NCBI GenBank assembly: GCA_016926955.1
Contig: JAFGNN010000025.1
Span: 35,586 to 99,585 of the forward strand
DNA length: 64,000 bases
DNA from: Spirochaetales bacterium
GTDB taxonomy: Bacteria; Spirochaetota; Spirochaetia; Treponematales; UBA12059
Direction: 5' to 3'
Part shown: positions 1-11,900 of the stretch, piece by piece
How positions within the stretch are numbered: position 1 is the stretch's first letter
Layout of the letters: every line of letters starts with the position of its first letter
The notes under the pieces: generated by a model
Told to the model about the DNA's origin: nothing
What the model saw: the letters and a program-made list of their open reading frames with translations, nothing else
The model's database searches: none
Position numbers and translations under genes: made by a program

Positions 1-959
1 TACATCGGGCCGAAAAGCTCGCCGATGCCCTTCTGGTCCGCGAGCCTGGAGATCATGGCAACGAGCGGCACGTCCGGGTTCTCGGGGAGCCCGAATTCCC
101 GTTGGAGCGCGGCCTTGCACGCGGCCTTCCCCGTCAGGTCCGTCGCGTCGTAGCGCGCGGCAATGTGCGGGTCGGTCGCGGGGTTCCAGTCGCCCAAGTC
201 CACCCCGTTCAGGATGCCCACCAGGTCAGCGGAGCGCCAGCGGAGCAGCCCGTCGAGTCCGAAGCCGAAGTCGGCGGTCTGGATCTCGCGGGCATAGGTC
301 GGCGACACGGTGGAAAGGGCATCCGCCATGGTCAGGCCCGCCTTGAGCAGGTTCAGGCGGCCGTAATGCTCGAAGCCCGCCTGGTCGAAGCGGTCCGGCG
401 CGAGCCCAAGCCGCCCGAAGTCCGCGGCCGGGTACACGCCCTGATAGCCCAGGTTGTGGATGCTCAGGACCGAGGCGGTTTTATGGAAGAAAGGCAACTC
501 GGCGGCCCGCGCCTCCGCGACGAGGACCGCCATGAGGGCGGTCGGCCAGTCGTGGGCATGCGCCACGTCGGGTTCCCATTCCAGAAGCCGGCAGAGTTCG
601 AGCGCCCCGCGGCAGAGGAAGGCGTAGCGCAACGGGTTGTCGCGGAAATCGGTTTCGCCCGGCACCCCGTAGATGCCGTCCCGGCCGTAGAGGTCCTCGC
701 GGTCGAGCAGGTAGAGCGTGCCGCCCGAATCCTCCAGCAGCGCGGAATACACGACCGCGTCCGGTTCGCCGAAGCCGGCACCCACGCGGAGTCCAGTATC
801 CTCGAGCGCCCCGCGGTCGACGCGGTAATAGCGGGGCATGACCACCTTGAGCTCGTGGCCCGCGCGAGCGAGCGCCTCCGAGAGGGCTCCGACGGCGTCC
901 GCCAGCCCTCCGGCCTTGGCCCAGGGAGCGACCTCGCTCGATACCATGAGGATCCTCAC
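1..959 (-). CDS. glgA: Glycogen synthase (ADP-glucose type), N-terminal part; gene runs off the window
   Basis: The product transfers glucose from ADP-glucose to growing alpha-1,4-glucan in cytoplasmic glycogen synthesis. Translation from a GTG at 959 begins MRILMVSSEVAPWAKAGGL, the family's N-terminal ADP-binding signature (KxGGL). It continues with HAHDWPTAL, a SIHNLGYQG stretch, ILNGVD and SRLADQKG near the window edge, all in the usual order of GT5 glycogen synthases. About 319 codons are present of a typical 470-500, so the catalytic C-terminal half lies outside. The GTG start is supported by GGAGG six bases upstream (966-970). An ATG four codons downstream is possible but would trim the conserved MRIL. 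Confidence 0.93.
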   Translation of the reverse strand, partial: MRILMVSSEVAPWAKAGGLADAVGALSEALARAGHELKVVMPRYYRVDRGALEDTGLRVGAGFGEPDAVVYSALLEDSGGTLYLLDREDLYGRDGIYGVPGETDFRDNPLRYAFLCRGALELCRLLEWEPDVAHAHDWPTALMAVLVAEARAAELPFFHKTASVLSIHNLGYQGVYPAADFGRLGLAPDRFDQAGFEHYGRLNLLKAGLTMADALSTVSPTYAREIQTADFGFGLDGLLRWRSADLVGILNGVDLGDWNPATDPHIAARYDATDLTGKAACKAALQREFGLPENPDVPLVAMISRLADQKGIGELFGPM

Positions 960-1071
960 CGAGAGCCTCCAATCAGCGCGATCGCGCACGTTTTCAAGGA
1001 TTACAGAGGACAATTTTACCGCGCAGGCGCCCCGATCGGCAAGGGCGGCGAAGGCTTGCACCCACACCGAT

Positions 1072-1205
1072 GCGGCGAGGGGCGTTATCATGGCCGGCCA
1101 GCGGGGGTCCTGTCGCGGGAAAACACGCTCCCTCCGCTGCGCTTCGGGAGTGCGTTGTCCCGCGCCACCCCCCGCGTCGCCGTTTCGACAATGCCCAGCG
1201 CCGGA
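1072..1205 (+). repeat. Interspersed hairpin repeat, copy A
   Basis: The copy opens with a GAGGGGCGTTATC-like end. It is followed by GCGGGGGTCCTGTC, then a long imperfect stem whose arms are 1114-1132 and 1146-1164. After the stem comes a GCCACCCCCCGCGTCGCCG tail. The same order of blocks is found at about 34690 and 35768 on this strand and at 1381-1520 on the other strand. Outer limits are approximate. Confidence 0.7.
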
Positions 1206-1380
1206 TCGGGTCAACCGCACGCCGCCATTGCGGACCATGCCCTTTTCGAGTGCGTTGCCATCAACCACGACGCTCTCGCCGGCCTGCTTGGCAGATGACG
1301 GCCCTGCCCCACGATAACGGCACCGCCCTCGAGCGGATTACCGGCCCCGCCAAAACTCAGGCGGGCCGGCGTGCATGGGC

Positions 1381-1520
1381 TAACCCGGCGTGAGCGCCTC
1401 GCGGAAAATGGCAGGACGGCGGGTGACGAGCGAAAGCGCGGACCGACCCCGAAGCGGGTCGGCCTGTGCTTTCGCTTGTCAGGCCCCGCCCTACAAGGTT
1501 TAGATAACGCCCTTCGCCGG
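1381..1520 (-). repeat. Interspersed hairpin repeat, copy B (inverted relative to copy A)
   Basis: Read on the minus strand it starts GGCGAAGGGCGTTATC, then GGGGCCTGAC, then a 24-bp imperfect stem (1425-1449 pairing with 1456-1480), then a TCACCCGCCGTCCTG tail. It is closest to the copy at about 34.7 kb, sharing the tail and the following CGCGAGGCGCT block. With copy A it forms a pair of elements pointing toward each other, about 180 bp apart. Confidence 0.7.
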
Positions 1521-1702
1521 TCTTCCCGCAATGCACTCTTGCATGCGCCGTCGACCTTTGGCGGCGCCGCGAAGAAGCAGGCGTGGCCCGAGGGGCGCGC
1601 AACGCGAGCTTCCGGGCATGGCCCGCGTTTTCCTCCCCTTCCCTCCCGAATCCCGAACGCGTAAAATCGCGGCAACGTCATCGAAGAGCGAGGAGCCGCG
1701 CC

Positions 1703-2830
1703 ATGCCCGTACCCGTCCATTTCGCCGACCTGCGTTCGCGCTCGACGCGGACCAACACCGAATCGAAGATCGCGCGCCTGTGCGACGCGGCGGGGCTGTC
1801 CGCGGCGGTCGCGAAAGGCGACCTGGTGGCCATCAAGATCCATTTCGGCGAACCGGGGAACCACACCTTCGTGCCGCCCTGGTTCGCGCGCGTCGTGGCG
1901 GACAAGGTGCGCGAGGCGGGAGGACGTCCCTTTTTCGCCGACACGAACACGCTCTACAAGGGCGGGCGCTCGGACGCGCAGGTACACCTGGAAAGCGCGG
2001 CGCGGCACGGCTTCGTGCCCGAGGTGCTCGGCGCGCCGGTGCTGATCGCCGACGGCCTGAAAGGCTCCGACTGGCGCGAGGTGCCGGTGGACGGGAAGTG
2101 GTTCAAGGCGGCGAAGGTCGCGGGCGGCTTCCTCGACGCGGACGCCATGATCGTCATCAGCCACGTGAAGGGCCACGGCATGGCGGGCTTCGGCGGCGCC
2201 ATCAAGAACATCGCCATGGGCTGCTCGCCGCCCGCGGGAAAGCGCGAGCAGCACTGCATGAAGTTCGAGGTGCGGAGCGCCAAGTGCACCGCCTGCGGCG
2301 CGTGCATCGAGTGGTGCCCCACGGGCGCGCTCGGCCGCGAGGGCGGAGACCCGTCCGACCGGAAGGCGAAGGCCCTGGTGGACAAGGCGAAGTGCATCGG
2401 CTGCGGCGAATGCCTTTTGCATTGCAAGTTCGACGCCATCGGCATGGACTGGAACGCGGACATCCCGGAGTTCACCGAGAAGATGACCGAGTACGCGCTG
2501 GCCGCCCTGCACGGCAAGAAGGGAAAAGCCTTCTTCCTCAACTTCGTGACGGACGTGATTCCCGACTGCGACTGCACGCCCTGGAGCGACGCGGCGGTCG
2601 TGCCGGACCAGGGCATCCTGGCGTCCACCGACCCCGTGGCGATCGACGCGGCGAGCGTGGACCTGGTGCGCGCCGCTCCGGTCGCGCGCGGCTCGGCCCT
2701 CGAGGGCAAGGCGGAGGCGGGCGACGACAAGTTCGCCGCCCTGCACCCCGAGAGCCGCGGCCTCCTGCAACTGGAGCACGGCGAGAAAATCGGCTTAGGC
2801 TCCCGCGATTACGAGCTCAAGCCCCTATAA
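1703..2830 (+). CDS. DUF362 domain protein with two 4Fe-4S clusters
   Basis: This 375-residue cytoplasmic protein is of unknown reaction. The N-terminal two thirds match the DUF362 fold, including VAIKIHFGEPGNHTF near the start and ISHVKGHGMAGFGGAIKN at about residues 150-170. A ferredoxin module follows, with CTACGACIEWCP and CIGCGECLLHC, giving eight cysteines for two 4Fe-4S clusters. DUF362 returns after it (VIPDCDCTPW, STDPVAID). An electron-transfer role is inferred from the clusters only. The ATG at 1703 follows AGGAG by seven bases; longer upstream starts would add low-complexity sequence. It stands alone and converges with the giant minus-strand gene, with an inverted repeat between them. 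Confidence 0.85.
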   Translation: MPVPVHFADLRSRSTRTNTESKIARLCDAAGLSAAVAKGDLVAIKIHFGEPGNHTFVPPWFARVVADKVREAGGRPFFADTNTLYKGGRSDAQVHLESAARHGFVPEVLGAPVLIADGLKGSDWREVPVDGKWFKAAKVAGGFLDADAMIVISHVKGHGMAGFGGAIKNIAMGCSPPAGKREQHCMKFEVRSAKCTACGACIEWCPTGALGREGGDPSDRKAKALVDKAKCIGCGECLLHCKFDAIGMDWNADIPEFTEKMTEYALAALHGKKGKAFFLNFVTDVIPDCDCTPWSDAAVVPDQGILASTDPVAIDAASVDLVRAAPVARGSALEGKAEAGDDKFAALHPESRGLLQLEHGEKIGLGSRDYELKPL

Positions 2831-2838
2831 CCAACAAG

Positions 2839-2939
2839 ACCACGGAGGCACGGAGTCGGGGAGATAGGAGGGAGGAAGAACGATTCAGGGATTGTACCCC
2901 TCCTCGTTCTTCTCCCTCTTTCCTCCGTGCCTCCGTGGT
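2839..2939. repeat. Inverted-repeat element with 17-bp perfect ends, copy 1
   Basis: The element begins ACCACGGAGGCACGGAG (2839-2855) and ends with its exact reverse complement (2923-2939). Inner segments also pair (a GGAGGAAGAACGA-like arm with TCGTTCTTCTCC), so the whole ~100 bp can fold as one long hairpin. It lies between two convergent genes and may act as a bidirectional terminator, though no U-tract terminates it cleanly. A second copy with the same ends but a different interior is at 58068-58197. Confidence 0.8.
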
Positions 2940-2946
2940 TTCTTTT

Positions 2947-5900
2947 CTACGGATTCTTCACGACGAGGACCTTGCGGATCTCGTCGAGGCCGGGGCCGAC
3001 GATGCGGATGAAGTAGGCGCCGCGCGCTACCGGGTTTCCGGCGGCGTTGCGGCCGTCCCAGACGTCCGTGTAGTCGCCCGGCTGCCGCGTGCCGCGATAG
3101 AGCGCGCGCACCACGTCGCCGTCCAGGGTCAGCACCAGCACCGTCACCCGCCCCGCCTCCGCGAGCGTGTAATTGAGCCGTACCGTCTCGCCCTTTCCGG
3201 GGTCGATGACATTGTTCATGACGGTGACGCCGCCCTTCTGCGGCTCGATGTCGCGGATGCGCAGGGTGAAGGGCCGGACCAGGCGGTACCAGTCGGGCGG
3301 CAGCGCCGCGGATCCCGGCGTCATCTCGAGCCGCCCCGCGTAGAGATCCGTCGGCGCTCCGGCCAGGCGGAACCAGAAATCGAAGGTCGAGGGCGAGCGG
3401 ACTTCCGGATCGCCCGCCGCGAAGGACGCGCCCCAGAGATCATCGCCGGCCGCACCCCCCGCGAAGGCGGCCGTATCGTCGAGGACGACGGGACCGGAAG
3501 GCGTTCCGCCCTCCACAACAGTGTTCGGATACGCGGCGAGGCCCGAGAAATCGGTCTCGAGGAATTCCGGCAGCCAGATGCCCGGCGTCGCCGATACGAA
3601 GCGCGTCGCGACATTCGAGTCGTAGATGAGCTCCAGGCTGCCGAGTCCCAACGCCGGATTGGTCCTCACCGCCAGGTCCCAGTCTTGGTCCCGCAGCCAC
3701 TGCGAACCGTCGAAGGCGCGCACCAGGCCGAGCGTGCTCCGCGCCGCCTCGAGGGGCGTCAGCGCCTCGTACTCCGCCGTCGTGCCGGGGAAGGCGGCCT
3801 CGTCCTTGGCCCAGCTCGGCCAGGCGAACCAGGAGTCCGGGTTGGCCGCGCTCCAGGAGCCTGCCAGGGCCGGCGTCGGCGGGACGGAGACGAGGAGGTC
3901 GGACAGGCGATGGACGTTCTTCCCGCCGCGGCCCAGCTCGAAGGGGGGGCGCGTGATCGGGGCTATATCTGGCGCGTCTCCAAACGCGGCATACGTGTTG
4001 GGGTCCGCCAGATATCCCGTGGCCGGATCAGGATAGGTCGGCTCCGGAGCGCCCGGATAGAGGACGCTGTACGCGGGCAACCAGAGCGGCGGCAAACCTT
4101 CGTCGCGGGTGCTGGCTTCAGCGCTCAAGGTAAAGCCTCCGCTTGCGAGATCGCCGCTCGAGCGGATGCCGAGAGAGGCTACGCCTTCGAACGCGCCGGG
4201 GCCGCCACCGTCGAAGATCGGGGTGAACGGGGATCCGCCGAAATCCGCGGCATCGAGAGTCCCGCCGGCAGATTTCACGACCTTTTCGGAGAAGCGGATG
4301 TAAGTGCCGTCGTTGCCGGGAATGCTGAGCGTATGGGCGATGATCGGCCACGCGGTGTCGCCGGGAGTCATGTAGTCGGTGTCGCCCGTTTCAAGCGTTC
4401 CGAATTGCTGGCTTCCGGTAGCTTCGTCCCTGAGGCTGACCATGAGATACTCGGGCGGAACTCTCCATCGGGGCGTGCTTCCCGTATCAAGGAAGGGCTT
4501 TTCCACCAGGTATACATACAAGGTAACGCCGGCCGCGGGGCGTTCGAATCCGTTCACGCCTTCCGATCTGTCGATTTCATATCCCTCGACCTCGATGTCG
4601 AAATTGGTGAAATCGTTGCCGATCGCCGCTTCCGTCGTGATGCGCAGCCTGTCGATCTTGCCGTCGTAATCGCGGTCCTCGGTATAGCTGTACAGGGCGT
4701 ACAGCTTGTCGAGCCACTTATAGTCCCACTGAGGCGGCAGCTGGTAGCCAGCCACCACGTTCGGCGGGATGCCGACGGGGTTAGACCGGGCGTTGCTGTA
4801 CCAGACATCGACGTGTTCCATGTCGAGGAAGGCGCCGGGCACCAGGTCGAAGAACCAGAAGTGCTCATCGTCACCCGCCCCGGGAGCGGGTACGCCCGGC
4901 GTTCCGGCGATAAGGGTCAAACGATCGAGACGGATCGGCTGAACGAGGCTGCCCCTCACCCGGAAAATGCCTCCGGGCACGATGCGCTGTGTGATCGCCG
5001 CCGCCGTGTTCTCGAAGCGGATCTCGATGCCCGGCACCGTGCACGAGAACACGTACCATGCGTTGTTGCCGCGGACCTCGATGATGCCGGAGCTCTTGTC
5101 GAAGGCGACCGTGCCGGCCCGCGAAACGAAGCCCGCGAAACCGACGTCGTTGCGCCAGTTCCCGGAGACGGCGATGCCGTGGTCGGAGGCCGATACGTCG
5201 AGGACGCCGGACTGGACGCGGAGATCGCTGCCGACGGCAATCGGTGCTTCCAGCGAGTGCACGCCCGCGCCCGTCCCGGCGACGCGAAGGTCGAAGTAGC
5301 TTCCTGCGGCGAAGCCGGCCGTGAACACGAGGCTCGCCGGGTCGGTACCGTAGTACTCGGTGATGCCAGAATCGACATCGAAGACGGTGAAGTCGTGCGT
5401 TGCCTGCGTGCCCGTCAGCCTGAGTACGCCGGGCGCGAGCGGCGCGCCGTTCGAGAGCGTGCCGATCGTGAAGCCCGAGGCGCCGAGGTCGACGGTCGCG
5501 CCCGAGGCGACGGCGAGCGTGCCGGCCGCGGAGTCCACCAGCGACGCGTCGATGGTAAGGTCGTTGTCGAGCGCGCCGTTCGCGTCGGCGACCGAGGCGT
5601 TGCCGCTCGCGTTCGACACGTTCACCGTGCCGGTGAAGGCGAGCTGTCCCGCAAGGCCGGCGTTCAGAGTCAGGACGCCGCCGAGCGACAGGTCGTCGAG
5701 CTCGATGTCATGCGTCGCCAGTCCGTCCGTGCGCACGACGCCGCGGAAGAGGTTGGTCCCCGCCGCCTGCGAGCCGAGGCCGCCGCGGAAGAGGAAGTCG
5801 TCGGCATCAGCGTCGCCGAGCGTCACGGCGCCCGAATTGATGAAGTCGACGCGCTGCGCGATGTCGCAACCCGCGTTCATGGTGACGGCGTAGGCTTCCG

Positions 5901-8900
5901 CGAAGGTGACGAGGTCGTCGATGGCGACGGCTCCGGTGAACGTGACCGCGCCGGTCGCGCCGGCCGCGTTCTGCAGGGTGAGCGAGAAAGCGCCCGTCAC
6001 CGCGGCGAAGCCGGTGGTGGCCGAGCCCGAACGCGTCACGGCGTCCGCGGCGAGCGTCGTGCCCGTGGCGCCGAAGTCGATGGCCGCGTTCGCGCTGCGG
6101 ACGGTGCCGGCCAGCGATTTCGGGCCGGACGTAGCGGTGACGCCGCCGGTCAGCAGAAGGTCGTCAGCCGCGTCGTCGCCCAGGGTCGTCGTGCCGGTAT
6201 TCAGGAAGGAGACTGGTTGGGCGACCGAGCCGCCCGCGAGGAGCCGGACCGCGTAGGCCCGGCCGAAGGTGACGAGGTCGGCCAGGTCCACGGAGCCTGC
6301 GAAGCTTACGGTACCGGTCGCGGTCGCGACGTCCTCCTGGACGGTGAGCGCGTAGGCGACCGGATCGCCTGAGACCGTGAGCGAGAAATCGGTCGCGGCG
6401 GCGCCGGATACGACCTGCGCCGCCTGGGTCAGCACCACGTCGTCGCCGAAGCTGATCGACTGGTCCTGCGTCCGGACCGAAGGTCCAAGCCTCGTCGTGC
6501 CGCCCGCGTCGGTCGTGAGGGCGCCGAGCCTGACCGATCCGCCCACCGCCTGCGCGAAGGTGGTAGTCCCGCCGGAATTGACCGTCAATCCCTGCGAGCC
6601 CGGCGCCGTCGCGTCCACCGTCTGGTCGAAGCTCACGTTCCCGGCGCCGGCCGATACGGCGATCGTGGCGCCAAGCGTGACGGGACGGTAGAAGCGGACC
6701 GGGCTGCCGGCCGTCGTGACGTTCGCGGAGATTGCGAGCGCGCCTGCGCCGATCGAGCCGAAGGAAACCGGGGCCGCCCCGCTCGCGCTGATCGTGCCGG
6801 CCGCCGAGACGGACGTGCCGCTTGCCGAATCGACGCTCACCGTGCCGGTCGCGGTCGAAACGGCGGCCGCGAGCGAGAGGGTCGAGGCCTGCGACTCGAG
6901 CGCGATGGCGCCGCTCGTTGTTGCAACCGTTCCCGAGACGACCAGGGTGCCGCCGCTCGAGCGCGCGCTCAGCGCGCCCGTTCCGGACGACAGGGCGGAA
7001 CCGACGATGACGTTGCCTGAGTGGACGATGGAAAGCGGCGCGTCCGTCGTGGTGATCGTCGCGCCTGAGTTGTCGAAGCCGGTGCCCGTGGAGGAAAAGC
7101 CGCCGGGCGCCGTGACAGGGCCGTTCAGGTCGACGGGGCCGCCCGCCGCGATGGCGACCGAGGCCGCGTCGATGCCGAAGGAGGCGACGAGCCCCGCGTT
7201 TGCGGAAAGGACCGAGAGCGCGCCGAGAGGCGTCCCGCCGACCGTGCCCGAGAAGAGCACGGAGCCTGCGCCGGCCGTGACCGCCAGGTCGTCCGCGCCC
7301 GGGCTCGTCCCGTCCAGGGTCGAGGCGAACAAGACGCCGCCCGTCGCGCCTATGGCCAGGTCGGCGTCGAGCCTCGCGGCGTCGGACACCGCGAGCGCGC
7401 CGCTCCCCAGGGCTATCGACTGCGCGATGCCGGACCCTTCGACGAAGGCCACGCCCGCCGCTCCGGAATCGAGCGTCAGGCTCCGGTTCCCGGTCGCGGC
7501 CAGGTAGTCGTTGCGCACGAAGACGGCGCCGTCCGACAGTACTGAAAGGTCGTAGCCGTCCGCGTCCACCGCTCCGAGCGAGTTGCCGACGTGGATAGCC
7601 CCGGCGTGCGTCGCGCGGCCGAGCGTGAAGCTGCCTGCCACGATATTCGCGAAGTCCGAGTCGATGTAGACGTCGGTGGCGAGCGCAGGATCGTCCGTCG
7701 GCGCGAATTCGACCGAGAGCGCCGTCGTGCGGGGCGCTATGCTCAGATTCGCCGTGCCGGCGCTGATCGTGTTGGCGCCGCCGAGCGAAAGGCCGTCGAC
7801 ATAGAGCTCGATATCCCGATTGACGGTGGACGCGTCGACGCTCGCGGAGAAGGAAAGGGAAGCCGTGGACACGAACAGGTTGGTGCCCGCCGCGGCCCCC
7901 GTCAGCGTCACGTCGCCGTTCAAGGCCACGACGCCGGCGCCGTGCGTCGTCACGGAGAGCGGCTGGTTGCCGGCGACGGTCGAGGCGAAGGCGACGCCCG
8001 AGTCATTCGCGCTGGTCGCGATCGAGACGGCCCCGCCTGAGAGCGTGACCGCATTCCCGAACGACACGGCCTGATTGGAGGCCAGCGAAAGCCCGTCGAG
8101 CGTCGCGGCGCCGGAAAGCGTCGTGCCCGTGTCGCCCGCGAGGACTTGCCCGAAATTCGCGTCGCCGCGGAACACGGCAAGCCCCGGAATCGTAAAGCCG
8201 GAATTCGCGTCGACGCTGCCGGCGAATTCGACCGGGCCCGTCGTGCCCGTCGTGTCGAGCGCGGGGCCGATCCCTGAGCCGAGGTTGCCCGGGGCCGTGC
8301 CGTCGCCGACCGCACCCGTCACGAGCACGGTGCCCGTTCCGGCGCTGACGAGCAGGTCGTGGGCGCCGCCGAGGCCGGCCAGCTGCACGGTGCCCGCGCC
8401 CGTATCCGTATCGATGGAGGAGTCGCCCGAGAGCGCGAGGACGCCGAAGGCGACGCCCGCGTTCGCCGTCGAGAGCGCTCCGTTCAGTTCGGTGCTTCCC
8501 GCCGTGTGGGATATCCCCCCCGTGAAGACGAGCGCGTCGGCGCCGTCGCCGAGGACGAGGGCGCCGGAATTCAGGAAGGCGTGTCCCACATCGACCGTAG
8601 TCGATGCGCCGCGGAAGGCGATGGCGTAATTCGAGGAGAAGCTGACGAGGGACGCCACGGCGAGGTCGCCCGAGAAGGCGATCGCCCCGGTCTGCGTGCC
8701 GGAACCGAGCGAGAGGGCGTAGGACGCCGCGCCGTCCGTAAGGGACGCGACGGCGATGCTGCCGGAGCCGCTCCGCAGCGTCGCGTTCGCGCCCATCGTC
8801 GTCGGCCCGAGATCCATGGCCGAGTCCGTCGTCGAAACGATTCCCGCCAGGCCGGTCGTGAACGGACCCGTCGTCGTGTCGAGGCCAGCCGCGAACGACA

Positions 8901-11900
8901 GCGCATCGGCCGCGCCGTTGCCGAGCGTAAGCGCGCCCGTGTTGAGGAAGCTCGTGTCGGCCGCAACGGCAAAGCTCGAGGAATTGACGATGACCGAATA
9001 GTCCTGCCCGGCGGTGACCAGCGACCCGAGGCTCACGGTCTGGCCGTCGGCGAAGGTGACGGCGCCCGTCGTGTCGGTGATGGTCAGCGAGGTCGCGTTG
9101 AGATTGCCTGAGAAGGCGACGCCGGCCCGCGCCTGCGTCACGATGAGCGGACCCGCTCCGCCCGACCCGGCCGCGCCGATCGCGACCGCGCCGCCTGAGT
9201 CGACGATGGAGAGTCCGCCCGCCAGGTTCACCATGGAGCCGAGGGTTATCGTCGCGCCCGCGGTCGAGCCCGAGTCGAGCGAGAGGGAATTGCCGCCCGA
9301 TGTCACCGCGCCGAGCGCGATGGTTCCGGCCGGGCCGTTCCCCGAATCGAGCGTCGTCGCGGCCGCGAGCGTCAGGTCGCCGAAGGAGATGGCCGCGTCC
9401 GTCGCTGAGACGGAGCCCGCCAAGGTGACGATGCCGCCCGAGCTTTCGCCTATGCCGAGCGCCGCCGAGAACGAGTCGCCCGCGTCGTCGCCGAGGGTCA
9501 GCGCGCCGGAGTTGTCGAAGGTCGCCGCGCCCGAAATCGAGGTCGACTGCGCGGGCGCCGTGTTGAAGGAAAGGCCGAAAGCCTTGTTCGCCCCGATGGC
9601 GAAGGCGGCCGCGGAAAAGCCGGAGGAGAACGCGAGGCTGCCCCCGGTTTTCGACGCGCTTATCGTCGCGGAGCCCAGGGTCGATCCGGCGAAGTCCGCG
9701 GTCTGCGCGCCCGTTCCGGTAAAGGAGACGGCTCCGGCGCTCGAGAGCGTGCCCGTGCCGCGGGTGATCGAAGAAGTCGGACCGGAGAGGGTCAGCGGAT
9801 TCGCGGCCAGGTCGAAGGATCCGGCCGAGAGGACCACGTTTCCGGAAACCGTCACGGCGCCGCTCGCGGAGAGCGTACCGGAATTGACAGTCAGCGTCGT
9901 TATGCCGGTGCCGCGCAACGCTACGACGCCGTCCGTCGTGATGGCGTTCGACACCGGGTTCGTCACCGCGATGCCGTTCGCGCCGCCGTCGATGCCCGCG
10001 CCCGTCGTCACCGTCAGGGTCGTTATGGTCGAGGCCGCGCCCGTGTTCGTCAGCGAGCCGCCCGAGACGGCGACCGCGCCGGAGAGGCCGGAATAGCCGG
10101 CGAACGAGAACGCGCTGCCGCCTACCGCGATGGTGCCCGCGTTCGTCACCGCGCCGGAGACGCTCAGGTCGCCGCCGAGCGAGAGCGTGCCCGCCGTCAC
10201 CGTCAAACCGCCGGCGACGCTCGCCCCCGAAGCCAGGCTCACCGTGTCCGTCCCGAGCGATTTGGCGACTTCCAGGTCGTTGTAGGCGAAGGCGCCCGCT
10301 GATATGGCCGGCGTCGCGCCGTCGAGGAGGACGAGCGAGGCGCCGGAGTTGAAGGCGCCGGGCGTGAAGTTGCCGCCGACCGCGATGGTCTGCGCGCCGC
10401 TCGCGGACAGCGTGCCGGCTCCGCCGAGGTTTCCGCCCGCCGTCACGTCGAAGCTGGCTGCGTCGAGGGTCACGTCGGCGCCGATCGAAATGCTCGTCGC
10501 CAGAACCGGCGTACCGAGCGTCTTGATGGTCGCCGCGCCGCCCGGGACGAACGATACCGAGCCGAGGTTTTCAGGGGTGTCGGAATTCTCGTCACGGATG
10601 GTCCCGTTCGTTATCGTCGAGCCGCCGAGCGTGAGCGGCTGGCCGCTGTTCACGTACGAAGCGGTATCCTCGATGGTGAAATGACGGAGGACGACGAGCG
10701 ATGATCCGGCGGTCCGGGTCAGCGTGCGTCCCGCCGGGATCGTCAGGTCGAGCAGGGTGACGGCTCCGGACATGGAGCCGCCGGTGGAAACGTCCTTGGC
10801 GTTGAATGCGAGCGTGCCCGCGTTGGAAAGGTCGCCGACGATGGCGAGGTCGCCGCCATTCGATCCCGAGTCCCAGGTTACCGTCGCGCCCAAAGCAACG
10901 TCGAGCGAGGCGAGCGTCTGGTTGCCGAGCGGCGCGTTGAGGCCGTCCTGCGTGAAGGAACCCGAGGACACCGTCATGTCGCCGGAGGCGAAGGCCAGGG
11001 CGCCGACCGACACCGCGGCGCCGGCCACGTCGAAGCTCGCGAGTCCGCCTGAGTACGCGCCGTCGAGTGTCACCGTTCCCGCCCCCGCGGAGAACGCCGT
11101 CGTCACGGTCAGCGTGTCCGCTGCCGAAAGCGTGAAGCCGCCCGTGAGCGTCTTCGAGAAATTCGCCGCCGTGAACGAGCCGTCCGTCGTAACCGATCCC
11201 GTGTTGGCGACCGAGAGCGTCGACAGCGTCGAGCCCGAAAAGTCCACCGACTGCGCGCCCGAGCCGTCGAGCAGCACCGTGCCGGTCGAACTGATGACGC
11301 CCGAGCCTCGGCTTATGTCCCCCGCCACGGCGAGCTGGCTGCCCCCCATGGCGAGCGTGCCGGCGCCGAGGTACAGGTCGTCCGCGAGGTCCAGGACGGC
11401 GCCGCCGGGCTGGAAGGTTCCCGCGCCCGCGAGCTCCAGGTCGAAGTAGTCGACACCCGCCCCGAAATCCTGGACCGTGTACGGTCCCGTGGCGCCGTCG
11501 TAGCGCCAGGCGCCGGAGCCCGTGTCGTTCGCCGCCAGCGCCACGGTCTGCGAGCCCTCGAGGACGACGACGCCCGCGTTCGAAAGCGAGGCCGCCGAGA
11601 AGTCGTTGGCGTCGAGGTCGAGCGTCGCGTTCGCGCCGACCGTCAGCGCGTTCGCCACCGCGAGCGCCACGCCGCTCGCGGCGCTCCGCGCGAAGGTGGA
11701 CGCGACCGCGGGCGCCAGTTCCAGGTCGTAATAATCCGTCGCCCCGAAATCCGCGACGACGCCGCCCGAAGCCGTGTAGCGCACGAGGCCCTGGGTCGCG
11801 TCGTTCCCGCTCGGGCGGCCGGCGCCCGTAATGATGATGGTGCCGGCGTTGGTCACGACGCCGCCGACGCTCAGGTCGTTGGCGCCGAGGCTCAAGACGG

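Larger units (their letters stand above)
960..1702. other. 743-bp gene-free gap carrying two inverted copies of a hairpin repeat
   Basis: No convincing gene is present; the ORFs across it are GC-driven and share no recognisable family. The stretch separates the divergent glgA and DUF362 genes. It holds two oppositely oriented copies of the repeat described separately (about 1072-1205 and 1381-1520). A possible further decayed piece lies near 1300-1345, with a GATAACG-type end. The last 40 bases carry a TAAAAT -10-like box (1662-1667) and an AGGAG ribosome-binding site for the downstream gene. Confidence 0.7.

Noticed and set aside
1300..1345. Fifth copy of the hairpin repeat
   Set aside because: A GATAACG-like end and a GGGCC block are present, but no pairing stem could be drawn; too decayed to call.
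1531..6372. 1613-codon plus-strand ORF across the DUF362 gene and the giant gene
   Set aside because: It is antisense or out of frame to real genes, Arg/Gly/Ala-rich and without any recognisable family; a high-GC shadow.
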